Shown here: piece after piece, positions 32,324 through 41,569 of the stretch
Layout of the letters: each line of letters begins with the position of its first letter
Numbering within the stretch: the first letter of the stretch is position 1
From: Acuticoccus sp039034015
GTDB lineage: Bacteria; Pseudomonadota; Alphaproteobacteria; Rhizobiales; Amorphaceae
DNA: 64,000 nucleotides
Assembly: GCA_039034015.1 (NCBI GenBank)
Contig: JBCCBM010000009.1
Span: forward strand, 62,001-126,000
Reading direction: 5' to 3'
Position numbers and translations under genes: made by a program
The notes under the pieces: model-generated
The model's database searches: none
What the model was told of the DNA's origin: nothing
What the model saw: the letters and a program-made list of their open reading frames with translations, nothing else

Positions 32324-33772
32324 TCAGCACAATCCGGGCGCGGCAAAGTGACCGGCGGCCTCCTCCAACGCCCGGGCGAGCGGCATCAACCCCGCCTCGT
32401 CAAACGGACGGCCGATGAGCTGCAACCCAAGCGGCAACCCGCCCGACACGCCCCCCGGCACCGAGATACCAGGCAAGCCCGCCATGTTCACAGGAACCGT
32501 AAAGATGTCGTTGAGGTACATCTCCACCGGATCCAGAGTCGCCCCGCGGGCAAACGCCGGCCCAGGCGCCGTCGGCGTCAAGATCGCATCGACCCCGCCC
32601 GCAAACACCGTCTCAAAGTCCCGCTTGATCAGCGTGCGAACCTTCTGCGCCCGCAAATAATAGGCGTCATAGTACCCGGCCGACAAAACATACGTCCCGA
32701 TCAGCACGCGGCGCTTCACCTCATCGCCAAAGCCGGCCGCCCGCGTCGCCTCGTACTGCGCCACAATTTCGTCCGCCGGCACGCGAAGCCCGTATCGCAC
32801 GCCGTCGTACCGCGCGAGGTTCGACGAGGCCTCCGCCGTTGCCACAATGTAGTAGGCGGGCAGCGCATACTCCGTGTGCGGCAGCGAAATCGGCACGATC
32901 TCCGCCCCCGCGTCCCGCAGCCACCCCTCGCCGGTTTGCCACAGGGCCTCCAGCGCCTCCGGCATCGGGTCCACCCGATACTCCTTCGGGATCCCGATGC
33001 GCTTGCCCTTCACGCCCCCTTCGAGCGCTGCAACATAATCGTCCACCGGCCGGTCCACGCTGGTGGAATCTTTAGAATCCACCGAGGCCATCACGCCCAG
33101 CATCATCGCCGCATCCCGCACGGTCCGCGTGATGGGCCCCGCCTGGTCGAGCGAGCTTGCAAACGCCACCGTCCCCCAGCGCGAGCACCGCCCGTAGGTG
33201 GGTTTGAGCCCCACCGTCCCGGTCAGCGCCGCAGGCTGGCGGATGGAGCCGCCCGTGTCCGTCCCCGTCGCGGCCGCGCACAAACGCCCCGCCACTGCCG
33301 CCGCCGACCCGCCCGACGAGCCACCCGGCACCAGGGCCTCATCAAACGGGTTGCCCACCGGCCCAAACGCGCTCGTCTCGTTGGACGAGCCCATGGCAAA
33401 CTCATCAAGATTGAGCTTGCCCAGCATCACCGCCCCCGCGTCCCAAAGGTTCTGCGTGACGGTGGATTCGTAAGGCGGCACGAACGTCCCAAGAATGTTC
33501 GACCCGGCCGTCGTCCGCACACCCTTGGTGCAAAAAAGGTCTTTGATGCCAAGGGGAACGCCGGCGAGCGCGCCGCCCTCGCCCCGCGCCACCGCAGCAT
33601 CGGCGGCGTCCGCCATCGCCCGCGCCGCATCCGCGGTCACGGTGATGAAGGCGTTCAGCGACGAGGCGTCGATCGCGCCAAGATAAGCGTCCGTCACTTC
33701 TCGCGCGGTGAAGGTCTTGTTCTTGATCCCTACGGCAACGTCGCTCAGCGGCAGGGCGGTGAGCGCGCTCAT
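32324..33772 (-). CDS. gatA: Aspartyl/glutamyl-tRNA amidotransferase subunit A
   Basis: A 482-residue GatA with the amidase-signature triad: Lys in GVPLGIKDLF, Ser pair in GGSSGGSAAAVAGRL, and catalytic Ser in GTDTGGSIRQPAAL. It makes ammonia from glutamine for transamidation of misacylated tRNA(Asn/Gln). ATG at 33772 overlaps the gatC stop. The subunit-B gene is not adjacent here. Confidence 0.96.
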   Translation of the reverse strand: MSALTALPLSDVAVGIKNKTFTAREVTDAYLGAIDASSLNAFITVTADAARAMADAADAAVARGEGGALAGVPLGIKDLFCTKGVRTTAGSNILGTFVPPYESTVTQNLWDAGAVMLGKLNLDEFAMGSSNETSAFGPVGNPFDEALVPGGSSGGSAAAVAGRLCAAATGTDTGGSIRQPAALTGTVGLKPTYGRCSRWGTVAFASSLDQAGPITRTVRDAAMMLGVMASVDSKDSTSVDRPVDDYVAALEGGVKGKRIGIPKEYRVDPMPEALEALWQTGEGWLRDAGAEIVPISLPHTEYALPAYYIVATAEASSNLARYDGVRYGLRVPADEIVAQYEATRAAGFGDEVKRRVLIGTYVLSAGYYDAYYLRAQKVRTLIKRDFETVFAGGVDAILTPTAPGPAFARGATLDPVEMYLNDIFTVPVNMAGLPGISVPGGVSGGLPLGLQLIGRPFDEAGLMPLARALEEAAGHFAAPGLC

Positions 33773-34056
33773 TCCACCACCTTCGGCACAAGGAAGAAGC
33801 CGTCGTCGGCATCGGGCGCGTTTTTGAGGACAGCGTCCGGGTTGCCCCCGTCATTCACCCCGTCGGCCCGTTGGCGCAGCGCCGTGTCGACGGCCGACGT
33901 CATGGGCTCCACGCCCTCAATGTCGACGGCGTTCAACCGCTCCACAAAGCCCAAAATTGCGTTCAGCTCACCGGTCAGCCGGTCTGCCTCCGCCTCATCC
34001 ACCTTGATGCGCGCCAGGTGCGCCACGCGGCGCACGGTCTCAGTCGTGACCGACAT
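33769..34056 (-). CDS. gatC: Aspartyl/glutamyl-tRNA amidotransferase subunit C
   Basis: A 95-residue GatC (VRRVAHLARIKVDEAEADRL; KNAPDADDGFFLVPKVVE), the small stabilising subunit of GatCAB. ATG at 34056 follows GAGGGG. It overlaps gatA (ATGA), so the two subunits are co-translated. Confidence 0.95.
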   Translation of the reverse strand: MSVTTETVRRVAHLARIKVDEAEADRLTGELNAILGFVERLNAVDIEGVEPMTSAVDTALRQRADGVNDGGNPDAVLKNAPDADDGFFLVPKVVE

Positions 34057-34114
34057 TGGCCCCCCTCATCCGTCGCGCCGCGCGTATCACCCGCACCGCC
34101 GCCGCGCAAGCCAA

Positions 34115-35296
34115 TCAGGATTTGTAAGGGTCCGCCGCGTCCCGCAGCCCGTCACCCAAGAAGTTGAACGCCAACACCACGATGATGATCGGGATCACCG
34201 GCGCCATCAGCCAAGGGTAGATTGTAACAACGGTGATGTTTTGCGCCTCGTTCAGCAATACCCCCCAAGAGATTGCCGGCCGCTGCAAGCCAAGGTTCAA
34301 AAAGGAAAGCGCCGTCTCCCCCAAAATCATCGTCGGGATCGAAAGACTGGCCGACGCAATGATGTGGCTCGAAAAGCCCGGCAAAAGGTGTTTTCCAATA
34401 ATGCGGCGCGGCTTTGCCCCCATCAAGACTGCGGCCCGGGCATAATCCTCCTCCCGCAGTGACAACAACTTTGACCGCACCGCGCGCGCGAGCCCCGGCC
34501 AATCCAACAGCCCAAGAATAATGGTGATCCCAAAATAAATCCAAAGGGGCGACCAGGTGACCGGAAGTGCGGCCGACAGCGCCATCCACAGCGGCAATTC
34601 GGGCAGCGATCGCAAGATCTCGATGAGTCGCATGATCGCAGCATCAACAATGCCACCGAGATAACCGGCAATACCGCCAAAGAACATCCCAAGCACAATG
34701 GAGATCGTGACCCCCACCAGCCCCACCGTCAGCGAGATCCGCGCCCCATAAATCAGCCCGGACAACACATCCCGCCCAAGCCGATCCGTGCCCAGGAGGA
34801 AGAATGTGCCCCCCTCCGGCGCACAAACCAGATGGAACCGGCCCGGAAGCATGCCCCAAAACTCATAATTGTCGCCCAGACAAAAGAACCGAAGTCTTTG
34901 CGGTGTCGTCCGATCTTGCTCATAAACCCACTGCAGGGTTTCAAGATCAATTTCCGAGCGCATCGGATAGACAAACGGCCCCACAAACGACCCGTCATGG
35001 AAGAGATGGATCCCCTGGGGTGGCGCATAAAGATAATCAGGATGCCGCTCATTGGGGTCGTAGGGCGCAATCAGTTCCGCAAACGGCACACAAAGGTAAA
35101 ACAGCACCAAGATCACCGCGGACCAAACGGCGAGCTTGTGCCGCCGAAAGCGCCACCAAATAATGCGCCATTGTGAGGCTTGAAAATACCGCTCCTGCTC
35201 CGGCGTTAATCGTTCCGCCTCCGCCGGATCAAACGGCGCATGGTCCACAAAGTGGTCGGCGCGGCGGGCTGTATCCTCGTTCACGGGGTCGCTCAT
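34115..35296 (-). CDS. Oligopeptide-type ABC transporter permease (YejE/OppC-like)
   Basis: A 393-residue permease with an N-terminal membrane span (VWSAVILVLFYLCVPFAELIAPYDP), a large loop, then five predicted spans. The EAA-type loop YARAAVLMGAKPRRIIGKHLLP contacts the ATPase. The loop between span 1 and span 2 is about 100 residues, much longer than in most OppC-like proteins and like that of YejE. Genes run permease B, permease E and upstream substrate-binding and ATPase, a complete importer. ATG at 35296 overlaps the other permease stop (ATGA). Confidence 0.92.
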   Translation of the reverse strand: MSDPVNEDTARRADHFVDHAPFDPAEAERLTPEQERYFQASQWRIIWWRFRRHKLAVWSAVILVLFYLCVPFAELIAPYDPNERHPDYLYAPPQGIHLFHDGSFVGPFVYPMRSEIDLETLQWVYEQDRTTPQRLRFFCLGDNYEFWGMLPGRFHLVCAPEGGTFFLLGTDRLGRDVLSGLIYGARISLTVGLVGVTISIVLGMFFGGIAGYLGGIVDAAIMRLIEILRSLPELPLWMALSAALPVTWSPLWIYFGITIILGLLDWPGLARAVRSKLLSLREEDYARAAVLMGAKPRRIIGKHLLPGFSSHIIASASLSIPTMILGETALSFLNLGLQRPAISWGVLLNEAQNITVVTIYPWLMAPVIPIIIVVLAFNFLGDGLRDAADPYKS

Positions 35297-36318
35297 GTTG
35301 CGGCCTGTTGCCCGAGCCGAATGCGCGGATCCAGCATTGCCAAAAGAAGATCCGAAATCAACATCCCGATCAGCGTCAGAACCGCCACGAACAACAGAAT
35401 AAATCCAGCCAAATACTGATCTTGCGATTGCAACGCAGACAGCAAGATCGGCCCCACAGTCGGCAAGTTGAGCACGACCGACACAATCACCGACCCCGAC
35501 ACCAACGATGGAATGAGATTGCCGATATCGGCGATGAACGGATTAAGCGCCATCCGCAGCGGATATTTCAGCACCACACGGTTTTCCGGCAGTCCTTTGG
35601 CCCGTGCAGTCGTCACATACTGCCGGTGCAATTCATCCAAAAGGTTTGCACGCAACCGGCGGATCATCGCCGCCGTTCCCGCCGTGCCAATCACAATGGT
35701 GGGCACAATCAAGTGTGACAGGATCGACAGGAACTTGTCCACACTCATCGGCTGATCGATGAATTCAGGCGCCATCAACCCGCCAATGGACACCCCAAAA
35801 TACTCATTCATCAAAAACAACAGCACCAACCCCAAGAGAAAATTAGGGATCGCCAAACCCAAATAGCCTAAGAAGGTGAACCCATAATCCCCCCAAGAAT
35901 ATTGCCGGGTTGCTGAGTAAATCCCGATGGGGAACGAGACGATATAAACAAACAAAATCGTCGCGAAGTTGAGCACGACCGTCAGAAGCAACGTCCCGGA
36001 AACAACCTCACCAACAGGTTTCTGAAACTCAAACGACCACCCCCAGTTGCCCTGGAGAATGCCACTAAAACCGTTGGGCCCCGGCCAAATGCCGACCCAA
36101 ACCGCATACCGCTCAAAGAACGGCCGATCGAGCGCGAACTCTTGCCGCAAAAACTCAAGCTTGGCGATGGACGCCGTTTCCCCTTGCGCCCGAAGCTGCT
36201 CCATCTGGTTGGACAAATAATCCCCAGGCGGCAGCTCGATGATCAAGAAGATCAAGAACGAGATCACGAACAGTGTCGGGATCATGCCCAGTGTTCGGCG
36301 AATGAGATAGACGGCCAT
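35293..36318 (-). CDS. Oligopeptide-type ABC transporter permease (YejB/OppB-like)
   Basis: A 341-residue permease with six predicted spans, a periplasmic first loop (GDYLSNQMEQLRAQGETA) and the EAA loop YVTTARAKGLPENRVVLKYPLRMAL. It pairs with the YejE-like protein to form the channel. Its ATG at 36318 is 26 bases downstream of the substrate-binding-protein stop. Confidence 0.93.
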   Translation of the reverse strand: MAVYLIRRTLGMIPTLFVISFLIFLIIELPPGDYLSNQMEQLRAQGETASIAKLEFLRQEFALDRPFFERYAVWVGIWPGPNGFSGILQGNWGWSFEFQKPVGEVVSGTLLLTVVLNFATILFVYIVSFPIGIYSATRQYSWGDYGFTFLGYLGLAIPNFLLGLVLLFLMNEYFGVSIGGLMAPEFIDQPMSVDKFLSILSHLIVPTIVIGTAGTAAMIRRLRANLLDELHRQYVTTARAKGLPENRVVLKYPLRMALNPFIADIGNLIPSLVSGSVIVSVVLNLPTVGPILLSALQSQDQYLAGFILLFVAVLTLIGMLISDLLLAMLDPRIRLGQQAAT

Positions 36319-36344
36319 TCGTTAGACCCCCGCCCGAACGACCA

Positions 36345-38231
36345 TCATTGTGCAGTATCGAAATAGAACTCATCCATCCGATGCAGTCCAAAATGCGCCC
36401 CAGGGTCCCACCCGTACACCGCCTTATCGGGCACATTCTTCAACCCACCGCGCACCACCACGGGCTGCACCACCCCCTGAACCGTGCCGATGGACAAAAC
36501 CTCGTCCTTGTGCACATCGAGGATGGCCTCCCACGCGGCCAGGCGCTCAGACTCATCGGCGGTGGTGAGCCAGGTGTCAAAAAGCGCGAGCAACCGCTCG
36601 GCCGGCGGGAAGTCCGGCGCCTCACCGCTCGTCCCACCGCTCATGGCGTGGGCGCCCCAGGCCGGGCCGCTCAAAAACATGGTGGAAACCGGCACACGCT
36701 CGTCCGGCGGCATGTTGGCCGAAGGCAATCCATTGTCGAACCCCAGCCAAACGCTCATGGCAAGATCGCCCGAAAACGCCCGGTTGCGCAAAACATCCCG
36801 CTGGGAGGGCCGCGGATAAAGATCGATCCCAATCTCCCGCCAGGTGTCCTTCACAAGCTCCAGCGCGTCGATCTGGATCGCCGCCTCCCCGGCGGTCTCC
36901 ACAATCAATTCGAGCGGCCGCCCATCGGGCAAAAGCCGGATCCCGGCCGCGTTCCGCTCCGTCAGCCCCACTTCGTCAAGCAGCGCATTCGCCCGCTCAG
37001 GGTCGTACGCAATCGCCCCGGGCGCTGCCGCATCCGACAGCGGACTATCGGGAAGCACAATATTCGCAGACGGCTGCCCCAACCCAAAATAAAGCACCTT
37101 ATTCAAAAGGTTGCGGTCCACCCCGTGGGACAGCGCAAGCCGAAACCGCCGATCGCGAAAGAGCGTCCGCAGCACCGGGTCATTCACCGTCAAATTCGGG
37201 TAAATCGCCATCGCCGACGCGTTCGACTGCGGCCAAAGCCGCACCGAATAGTCCCGCTTCTGCGCCCCCCGCTTCAACACCGGGAGATCGCCAAACACCA
37301 GCCCGCGCGCCTGAAGGTCCGCCTCCCCCGCCTGCACCTTGGTGGCAATCAGGCTCCCATCCACAACGCTCATCACCACGCGATCCACATAAGGCAGCTG
37401 CTGCCCTGCGCTCGTCACCCGGTGAAAATAGGGGTTGCGCACCATCACAAACCGGCGGTCGGTGGCGTTGCGCGTCGGCACCCAGGGCTGCAGCGAGGGC
37501 AGATCCGGGTTCGTCGCGTCGTACATCTCATCGCGCAGGTTGTGGAGCGGCGCCCACGAGCGCACGCGTGCCGCCTCCACCATCGCAGAGATCGCCGCCG
37601 CATCCCCATATTTCGGATTGAACTGCGACAAATAATGCGCTGGCCGATAGATAAACGGCGGCCGCGCCTGCGCCAACGTTGGCAAAAAGCGAGGGTTGGG
37701 CGCGTCCCAACTGTACCGCACCGTGGTCTCGTCAATCACCTCAAAGGTCGGCAACGCCCCATCCGACAGCAAAAACGGCGGCGGCGTCGGTGTCAGCTCC
37801 GTGTTGGTGACAACATCTTCAAAATAGTACCGAAAGTCTTCCGCGGTGAACGGCGCCCCGTCCGACCATTTGTGCCCCTCGCGAAGGTGCATTGTGAAGA
37901 TGCGCCCCTCCTCCACCGTCACATCGCGCAAAAGGTCCGGCGCCAGAACAAGGTCGGCCGTGTACCCCACAAGGCGCGCATAGCCCCACACATTGATGAG
38001 GCGCACATCCTTCACCCGGCCGATCAGCGTGCCGATGTCGCCCCCATGGCGGCCCACCGTGCGCCCCTTCTCGCCAAGGTCCACCACCAGCGGTTCGGCC
38101 GGCACCCGCGCTTCGATGGGCGGCACAGTCTCGTGGGTGCGCGACAGGGTCGCCGTCTCGGTGAGGGACAGCCCCAACGCGGGCGCTGCGCCTGCCACAA
38201 CCGCGCCAAGCGCCAGCATCAATCGTCTCAT
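36345..38231 (-). CDS. ABC transporter substrate-binding protein (family 5, oligopeptide-type)
   Basis: A 628-residue periplasmic binding protein with a Sec signal peptide (MRRLMLALGAVVAGAAPALGL; cleavage near residue 21) and an SBP_bac_5 fold (FTMHLREGHKWSDGAPFTAEDFRYYFEDV, DRRFRLALSHGVDRNLLN). Longer than typical OppA, as in the YejA group. Ligand not evident; peptides are most likely. ATG at 38231 overlaps the ATPase stop (ATGA); the start at 38273 would put an Arg/Gly extension ahead of the signal peptide and is rejected. Confidence 0.93.
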   Translation of the reverse strand: MRRLMLALGAVVAGAAPALGLSLTETATLSRTHETVPPIEARVPAEPLVVDLGEKGRTVGRHGGDIGTLIGRVKDVRLINVWGYARLVGYTADLVLAPDLLRDVTVEEGRIFTMHLREGHKWSDGAPFTAEDFRYYFEDVVTNTELTPTPPPFLLSDGALPTFEVIDETTVRYSWDAPNPRFLPTLAQARPPFIYRPAHYLSQFNPKYGDAAAISAMVEAARVRSWAPLHNLRDEMYDATNPDLPSLQPWVPTRNATDRRFVMVRNPYFHRVTSAGQQLPYVDRVVMSVVDGSLIATKVQAGEADLQARGLVFGDLPVLKRGAQKRDYSVRLWPQSNASAMAIYPNLTVNDPVLRTLFRDRRFRLALSHGVDRNLLNKVLYFGLGQPSANIVLPDSPLSDAAAPGAIAYDPERANALLDEVGLTERNAAGIRLLPDGRPLELIVETAGEAAIQIDALELVKDTWREIGIDLYPRPSQRDVLRNRAFSGDLAMSVWLGFDNGLPSANMPPDERVPVSTMFLSGPAWGAHAMSGGTSGEAPDFPPAERLLALFDTWLTTADESERLAAWEAILDVHKDEVLSIGTVQGVVQPVVVRGGLKNVPDKAVYGWDPGAHFGLHRMDEFYFDTAQ

Positions 38232-40084
38232 CAAGCCGCTTCCTTCACCGACGGCGCCGTCCCGGGCGCGCAAACCTCATGCCCCTCGCCAACCGATATC
38301 ATCACCGGCGCCATCCCCGGCGCAAGCCGGTAGGGCTCCGGCCAAGCCGACGGGTCCGACGCCCGGTCCGCCGACAGTTTTGAGAAATCGAGCGGCCGAT
38401 CCAAGTTCGCGTCCGGCACCGCCGCAAGCAGCGCCTTCGTATAAGGGTGCTGCGCATTGTCGATCACGGCCCGCGTCGGCCCGACCTCCACAAGGCGCCC
38501 CTTGCACATCACCGCCACACGGTCCGCCAAGTAATCGACCACCGCAAGATTGTGGCTCACAAACAAATAGGAGAGCCCCAGCTCGGTCCGAAGGTCCGAC
38601 AACAGGTTTAACACCTGCGCCTGCACAGACACATCCAGCGCCGACACAGGCTCATCGCAGACCAAAATGTCCGGCCGCAGCGCCAACGCCCGCGCAATCC
38701 CCACCCGCTGCCGCTGCCCCCCCGACAGCGAATGCGGATACCGGCGCAAAAATTTGGGATCGAGCCCCACAAGCTCCATCAACGCGCGCACATGGCTGTC
38801 GCGGCTGGCGCTGTCCCCCACCTGGTGGATCACTAAGGGCTCGCGAATGATCTCATTGATCGACATGCGCGGGTTAAGCGAGGAAAACGGGTCCTGAAAC
38901 ACCATCTGCACCCGACGGCGGTAGGCGTTGAGCGCCTCGCCCTCAAGGTCGGCAAGGTCACGCCAGGCCTCACCCTCGCGCACCAAAACGCGCCCGTCGC
39001 TGGGCGGAAAGGCGCGCATCGCCATCAGCGCCGCTGTCGTCTTGCCCGACCCTGACTCCCCCACAAGCCCCATGCACTCACCGCCATTCAGCGTGAGGCT
39101 CACCTGGTCAACGGCTGTCAAAACCTTTCCAGCGCCGAAAAAGCCGCCCTTTTTCAGCCGAAACCGCTTCGTCACGTTCTCAATCTTGAGGAGCGGCGCC
39201 CCCCGCTCCACCGCACACGGCGCCCCAAACGCCTCAAGCTTCGGCGCAATCGGCCGGATCGGCGCCAACCGCTCATCCATGTCAAAGGTCGGCACCGCGT
39301 GGAGCAGCGCCTTCAGATAAGGGTGCTCCGGCGCCCCAAAAATCCGCGGCGCGCCGCCCCGCTCCATCGTGCGCCCCTGATAGACCACCACCACGCTGTC
39401 AGCCATGTTGGCGACCACGCCAAAATCGTGGGTGATGAGCAAAATACTCATCCCCACCTCTTCCTGCACATCGCGCAAAAGTTTGAGGATTTCCGCCTGG
39501 ATCGTCACATCCAGCGCCGTTGTCGGCTCATCCGCGATCAACAGCGCAGGCCGGCACATCATGGCCATTGCAATCATCGCCCGCTGTCGAAGCCCGCCCG
39601 ACAACTCAAACGGAAACTGGTCCACCGCCCGCGACGGGTCTGGAAACTGGACCAGCGCCAGCATCTCCTTGGTGGCCTCGCGCGCTGCCTCCCGGTCCAT
39701 GTCCCGGTGGAGCCGCCCCGCCTCGCCAATCTGGTCGCCCACCGTGTGGAGCGGCGAAAGGCTCGTCATCGGCTCTTGAAAGATCATCGCAATGCGGTTG
39801 CCACGGATCCGGCGCATCGCCTTCCCGTCCGCCGGCAGCGCGGCCAGATCCACCGGATCCCCGCCATCCGGATCGCGGAACACGAGTTTCCCGCCGGACA
39901 CCCGCGCCACTTTGGGCAAAAGCCCCATCACCGCCTGGCTGATGGTCGACTTGCCGGAGCCTGATTCGCCCACCACGGCAACGGTCTTGCCCCGCGGCAC
40001 CTCGAAGGACACCCCGTCGACCGCGCGGATCACGCCGTCGGTCCGGTATTCCACCACGAGGTCTTCAACGCTCAATACGGCCAT
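38231..40084 (-). CDS. ABC transporter ATP-binding protein with two fused nucleotide-binding domains
   Basis: A 617-residue fusion of two oligopeptide-type ATPases. Domain 1 (about 1-270) has Walker A GESGSGKST, signature LSGGLRQRA and Walker B LLIADEPTTAL; domain 2 (about 295-590) has GESGSGKTT, LSGGQRQRVGIARAL and LVCDEPVSALDVS. It powers the importer encoded downstream. First gene of the operon; ATG at 40084. Fused DppD/DppF-like ATPases are common with YejABE-type importers. Confidence 0.95.
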   Translation of the reverse strand: MAVLSVEDLVVEYRTDGVIRAVDGVSFEVPRGKTVAVVGESGSGKSTISQAVMGLLPKVARVSGGKLVFRDPDGGDPVDLAALPADGKAMRRIRGNRIAMIFQEPMTSLSPLHTVGDQIGEAGRLHRDMDREAAREATKEMLALVQFPDPSRAVDQFPFELSGGLRQRAMIAMAMMCRPALLIADEPTTALDVTIQAEILKLLRDVQEEVGMSILLITHDFGVVANMADSVVVVYQGRTMERGGAPRIFGAPEHPYLKALLHAVPTFDMDERLAPIRPIAPKLEAFGAPCAVERGAPLLKIENVTKRFRLKKGGFFGAGKVLTAVDQVSLTLNGGECMGLVGESGSGKTTAALMAMRAFPPSDGRVLVREGEAWRDLADLEGEALNAYRRRVQMVFQDPFSSLNPRMSINEIIREPLVIHQVGDSASRDSHVRALMELVGLDPKFLRRYPHSLSGGQRQRVGIARALALRPDILVCDEPVSALDVSVQAQVLNLLSDLRTELGLSYLFVSHNLAVVDYLADRVAVMCKGRLVEVGPTRAVIDNAQHPYTKALLAAVPDANLDRPLDFSKLSADRASDPSAWPEPYRLAPGMAPVMISVGEGHEVCAPGTAPSVKEAA

Positions 40085-40158
40085 CGGCGTCCCACAGCAG
40101 GATATGACACTCAGTAAGAGTAGTCACACGTTCGGAACGCAATCACAACGCGGCCAAG

Positions 40159-40184
40159 GTGCGGCGCGCTGTGATGCGCCGCAC
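40159..40184. other. Strong hairpin between gcdH and the ABC operon
   Basis: A perfect nine-base-pair stem (GTGCGGCGC at 40159-40167 with GCGCCGCAC at 40176-40184) and eight-base loop lies in the 131-base gap. In the minus direction there is no T-run after it, so it may work as a rho-assisted terminator for gcdH. Confidence 0.45.
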
Positions 40185-40215
40185 ACTCTTGCTCTTTTGA
40201 CGCCGCCGGCGCGCC

Positions 40216-41430
40216 TCAGAAAAAGGCCTGCAGCCCCGTCTGCGCCCGGCCCAGGATCAACGCATGAACGTCATGCGTGCCCTCATAGGTGTTCACAGTC
40301 TCAAGGTTCACCATGTGCCGGATCACATGGTATTCCTCAGAAATTCCGTTGCCGCCGTGCATGTCCCGGCTCATCCGCGCAATGTCGAGCGCCTTGCCGC
40401 AGTTGTTGCGCTTCACGATCGAGATCATCTCCGGCGCCATCTCGCCATCGTCAAACAGCCGCCCAACCCGCAGCGAGCCTTGCAAGCCCAGCGCAATCTC
40501 GGTCTGCATATCCGCAAGCTTTTTCTGCACAAGTTGCGTCGCCGCCAACGGCTTGCCGAACTGTTTGCGATCCAGCGTATATTGCCGCGCCGCGTGCCAG
40601 CACATTTCCGCCGCGCCCATCACGCCCCACGAAATCCCGTACCGCGCGCGATTGAGGCACCCAAACGGCCCCTTCAACCCCGCAACATTGGGCAAAAGGT
40701 TCTCATCCGGCACAAAGACATCGCCCATCATGATCATGCCAGTGACGGACGCGCGCAGCGAAATTTTGCCCTCAATCTTCGGCGCCTCAAGCCCCGCCAT
40801 GCCCTTTTCAAGCACAAAGCCGCGGATCGCCCCATCGTGCGCGTCGCTCTTCGCCCAAACCACAAAAACGTCGGCGATCGGCGAATTGGAAATCCAAGTC
40901 TTCGCGCCCGAAATCTTAAAACCGCCGTCAACCTTCACCGCACGCGTCTTCATCCCCGCTGGGTCCGACCCCGCATCAGGCTCCGTGAGCCCAAAGCAGC
41001 CCACAAATTCTCCGCTCGCAAGTTTTGGCAGCCACCTCTTGCGCTGGCTCTCATCCCCATAAGCATAGATCGGATACATCACCAGCGAAGACTGCACGCT
41101 CATCATCGAGCGATAGCCTGAATCCACCCGCTCCACTTCCCGCGCCACAAGCCCGTAGGACACATAGTTCGCGCCAACGCCGCCATACTCCTCCGGCACC
41201 GTCACGCCCAAAAGCCCAAGCTCGCCCATCTCGTTAAAAATCGCGCGGTCGGTGGTCTCGTTGCGGAACGCCTCCATCACCCGCGGCTGCAACTTTTCCT
41301 GCGCATAGGCGTGCGCCGTATCGCGGATCATCCGCTCATCTTCGCTCAGCTGGTCGTCAAGCCGGAACGGGTCGTCCCACTGGAACGGCACCTTCTTGGC
41401 AACACCTTGAACCTCAGCAACGGCCGCCAT
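40216..41430 (-). CDS. gcdH: Glutaryl-CoA dehydrogenase-type acyl-CoA dehydrogenase
   Basis: A 404-residue acyl-CoA dehydrogenase. FAD-binding segments GCFGLTEPDAGSDP and FKISGAKTWISNSPIADVFVVWAK, DRKQFGKPLAATQLVQKKLADM, and the catalytic Glu in NTYEGTHDVHALILGRAQTG match the GcdH group, which oxidises and decarboxylates glutaryl-CoA to crotonyl-CoA in Lys/Trp breakdown. ATG at 41430 follows GGAGAGAG. Single-gene transcript, divergent from pepN. Confidence 0.92.
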   Translation of the reverse strand: MAAVAEVQGVAKKVPFQWDDPFRLDDQLSEDERMIRDTAHAYAQEKLQPRVMEAFRNETTDRAIFNEMGELGLLGVTVPEEYGGVGANYVSYGLVAREVERVDSGYRSMMSVQSSLVMYPIYAYGDESQRKRWLPKLASGEFVGCFGLTEPDAGSDPAGMKTRAVKVDGGFKISGAKTWISNSPIADVFVVWAKSDAHDGAIRGFVLEKGMAGLEAPKIEGKISLRASVTGMIMMGDVFVPDENLLPNVAGLKGPFGCLNRARYGISWGVMGAAEMCWHAARQYTLDRKQFGKPLAATQLVQKKLADMQTEIALGLQGSLRVGRLFDDGEMAPEMISIVKRNNCGKALDIARMSRDMHGGNGISEEYHVIRHMVNLETVNTYEGTHDVHALILGRAQTGLQAFF

Positions 41431-41569
41431 CGGCTCTCTCCCCAAAATTTCCTTGAGACCTAAACTATAGAGTGCGCGGCCCCGTTCCGCAAAGGGCGCC
41501 CTTGCGGCCCTTGCGCCCGGTGCCCACCCTTGCCACTCAACGCAGAGCAGCCATCAACGGGAGGCGCCC

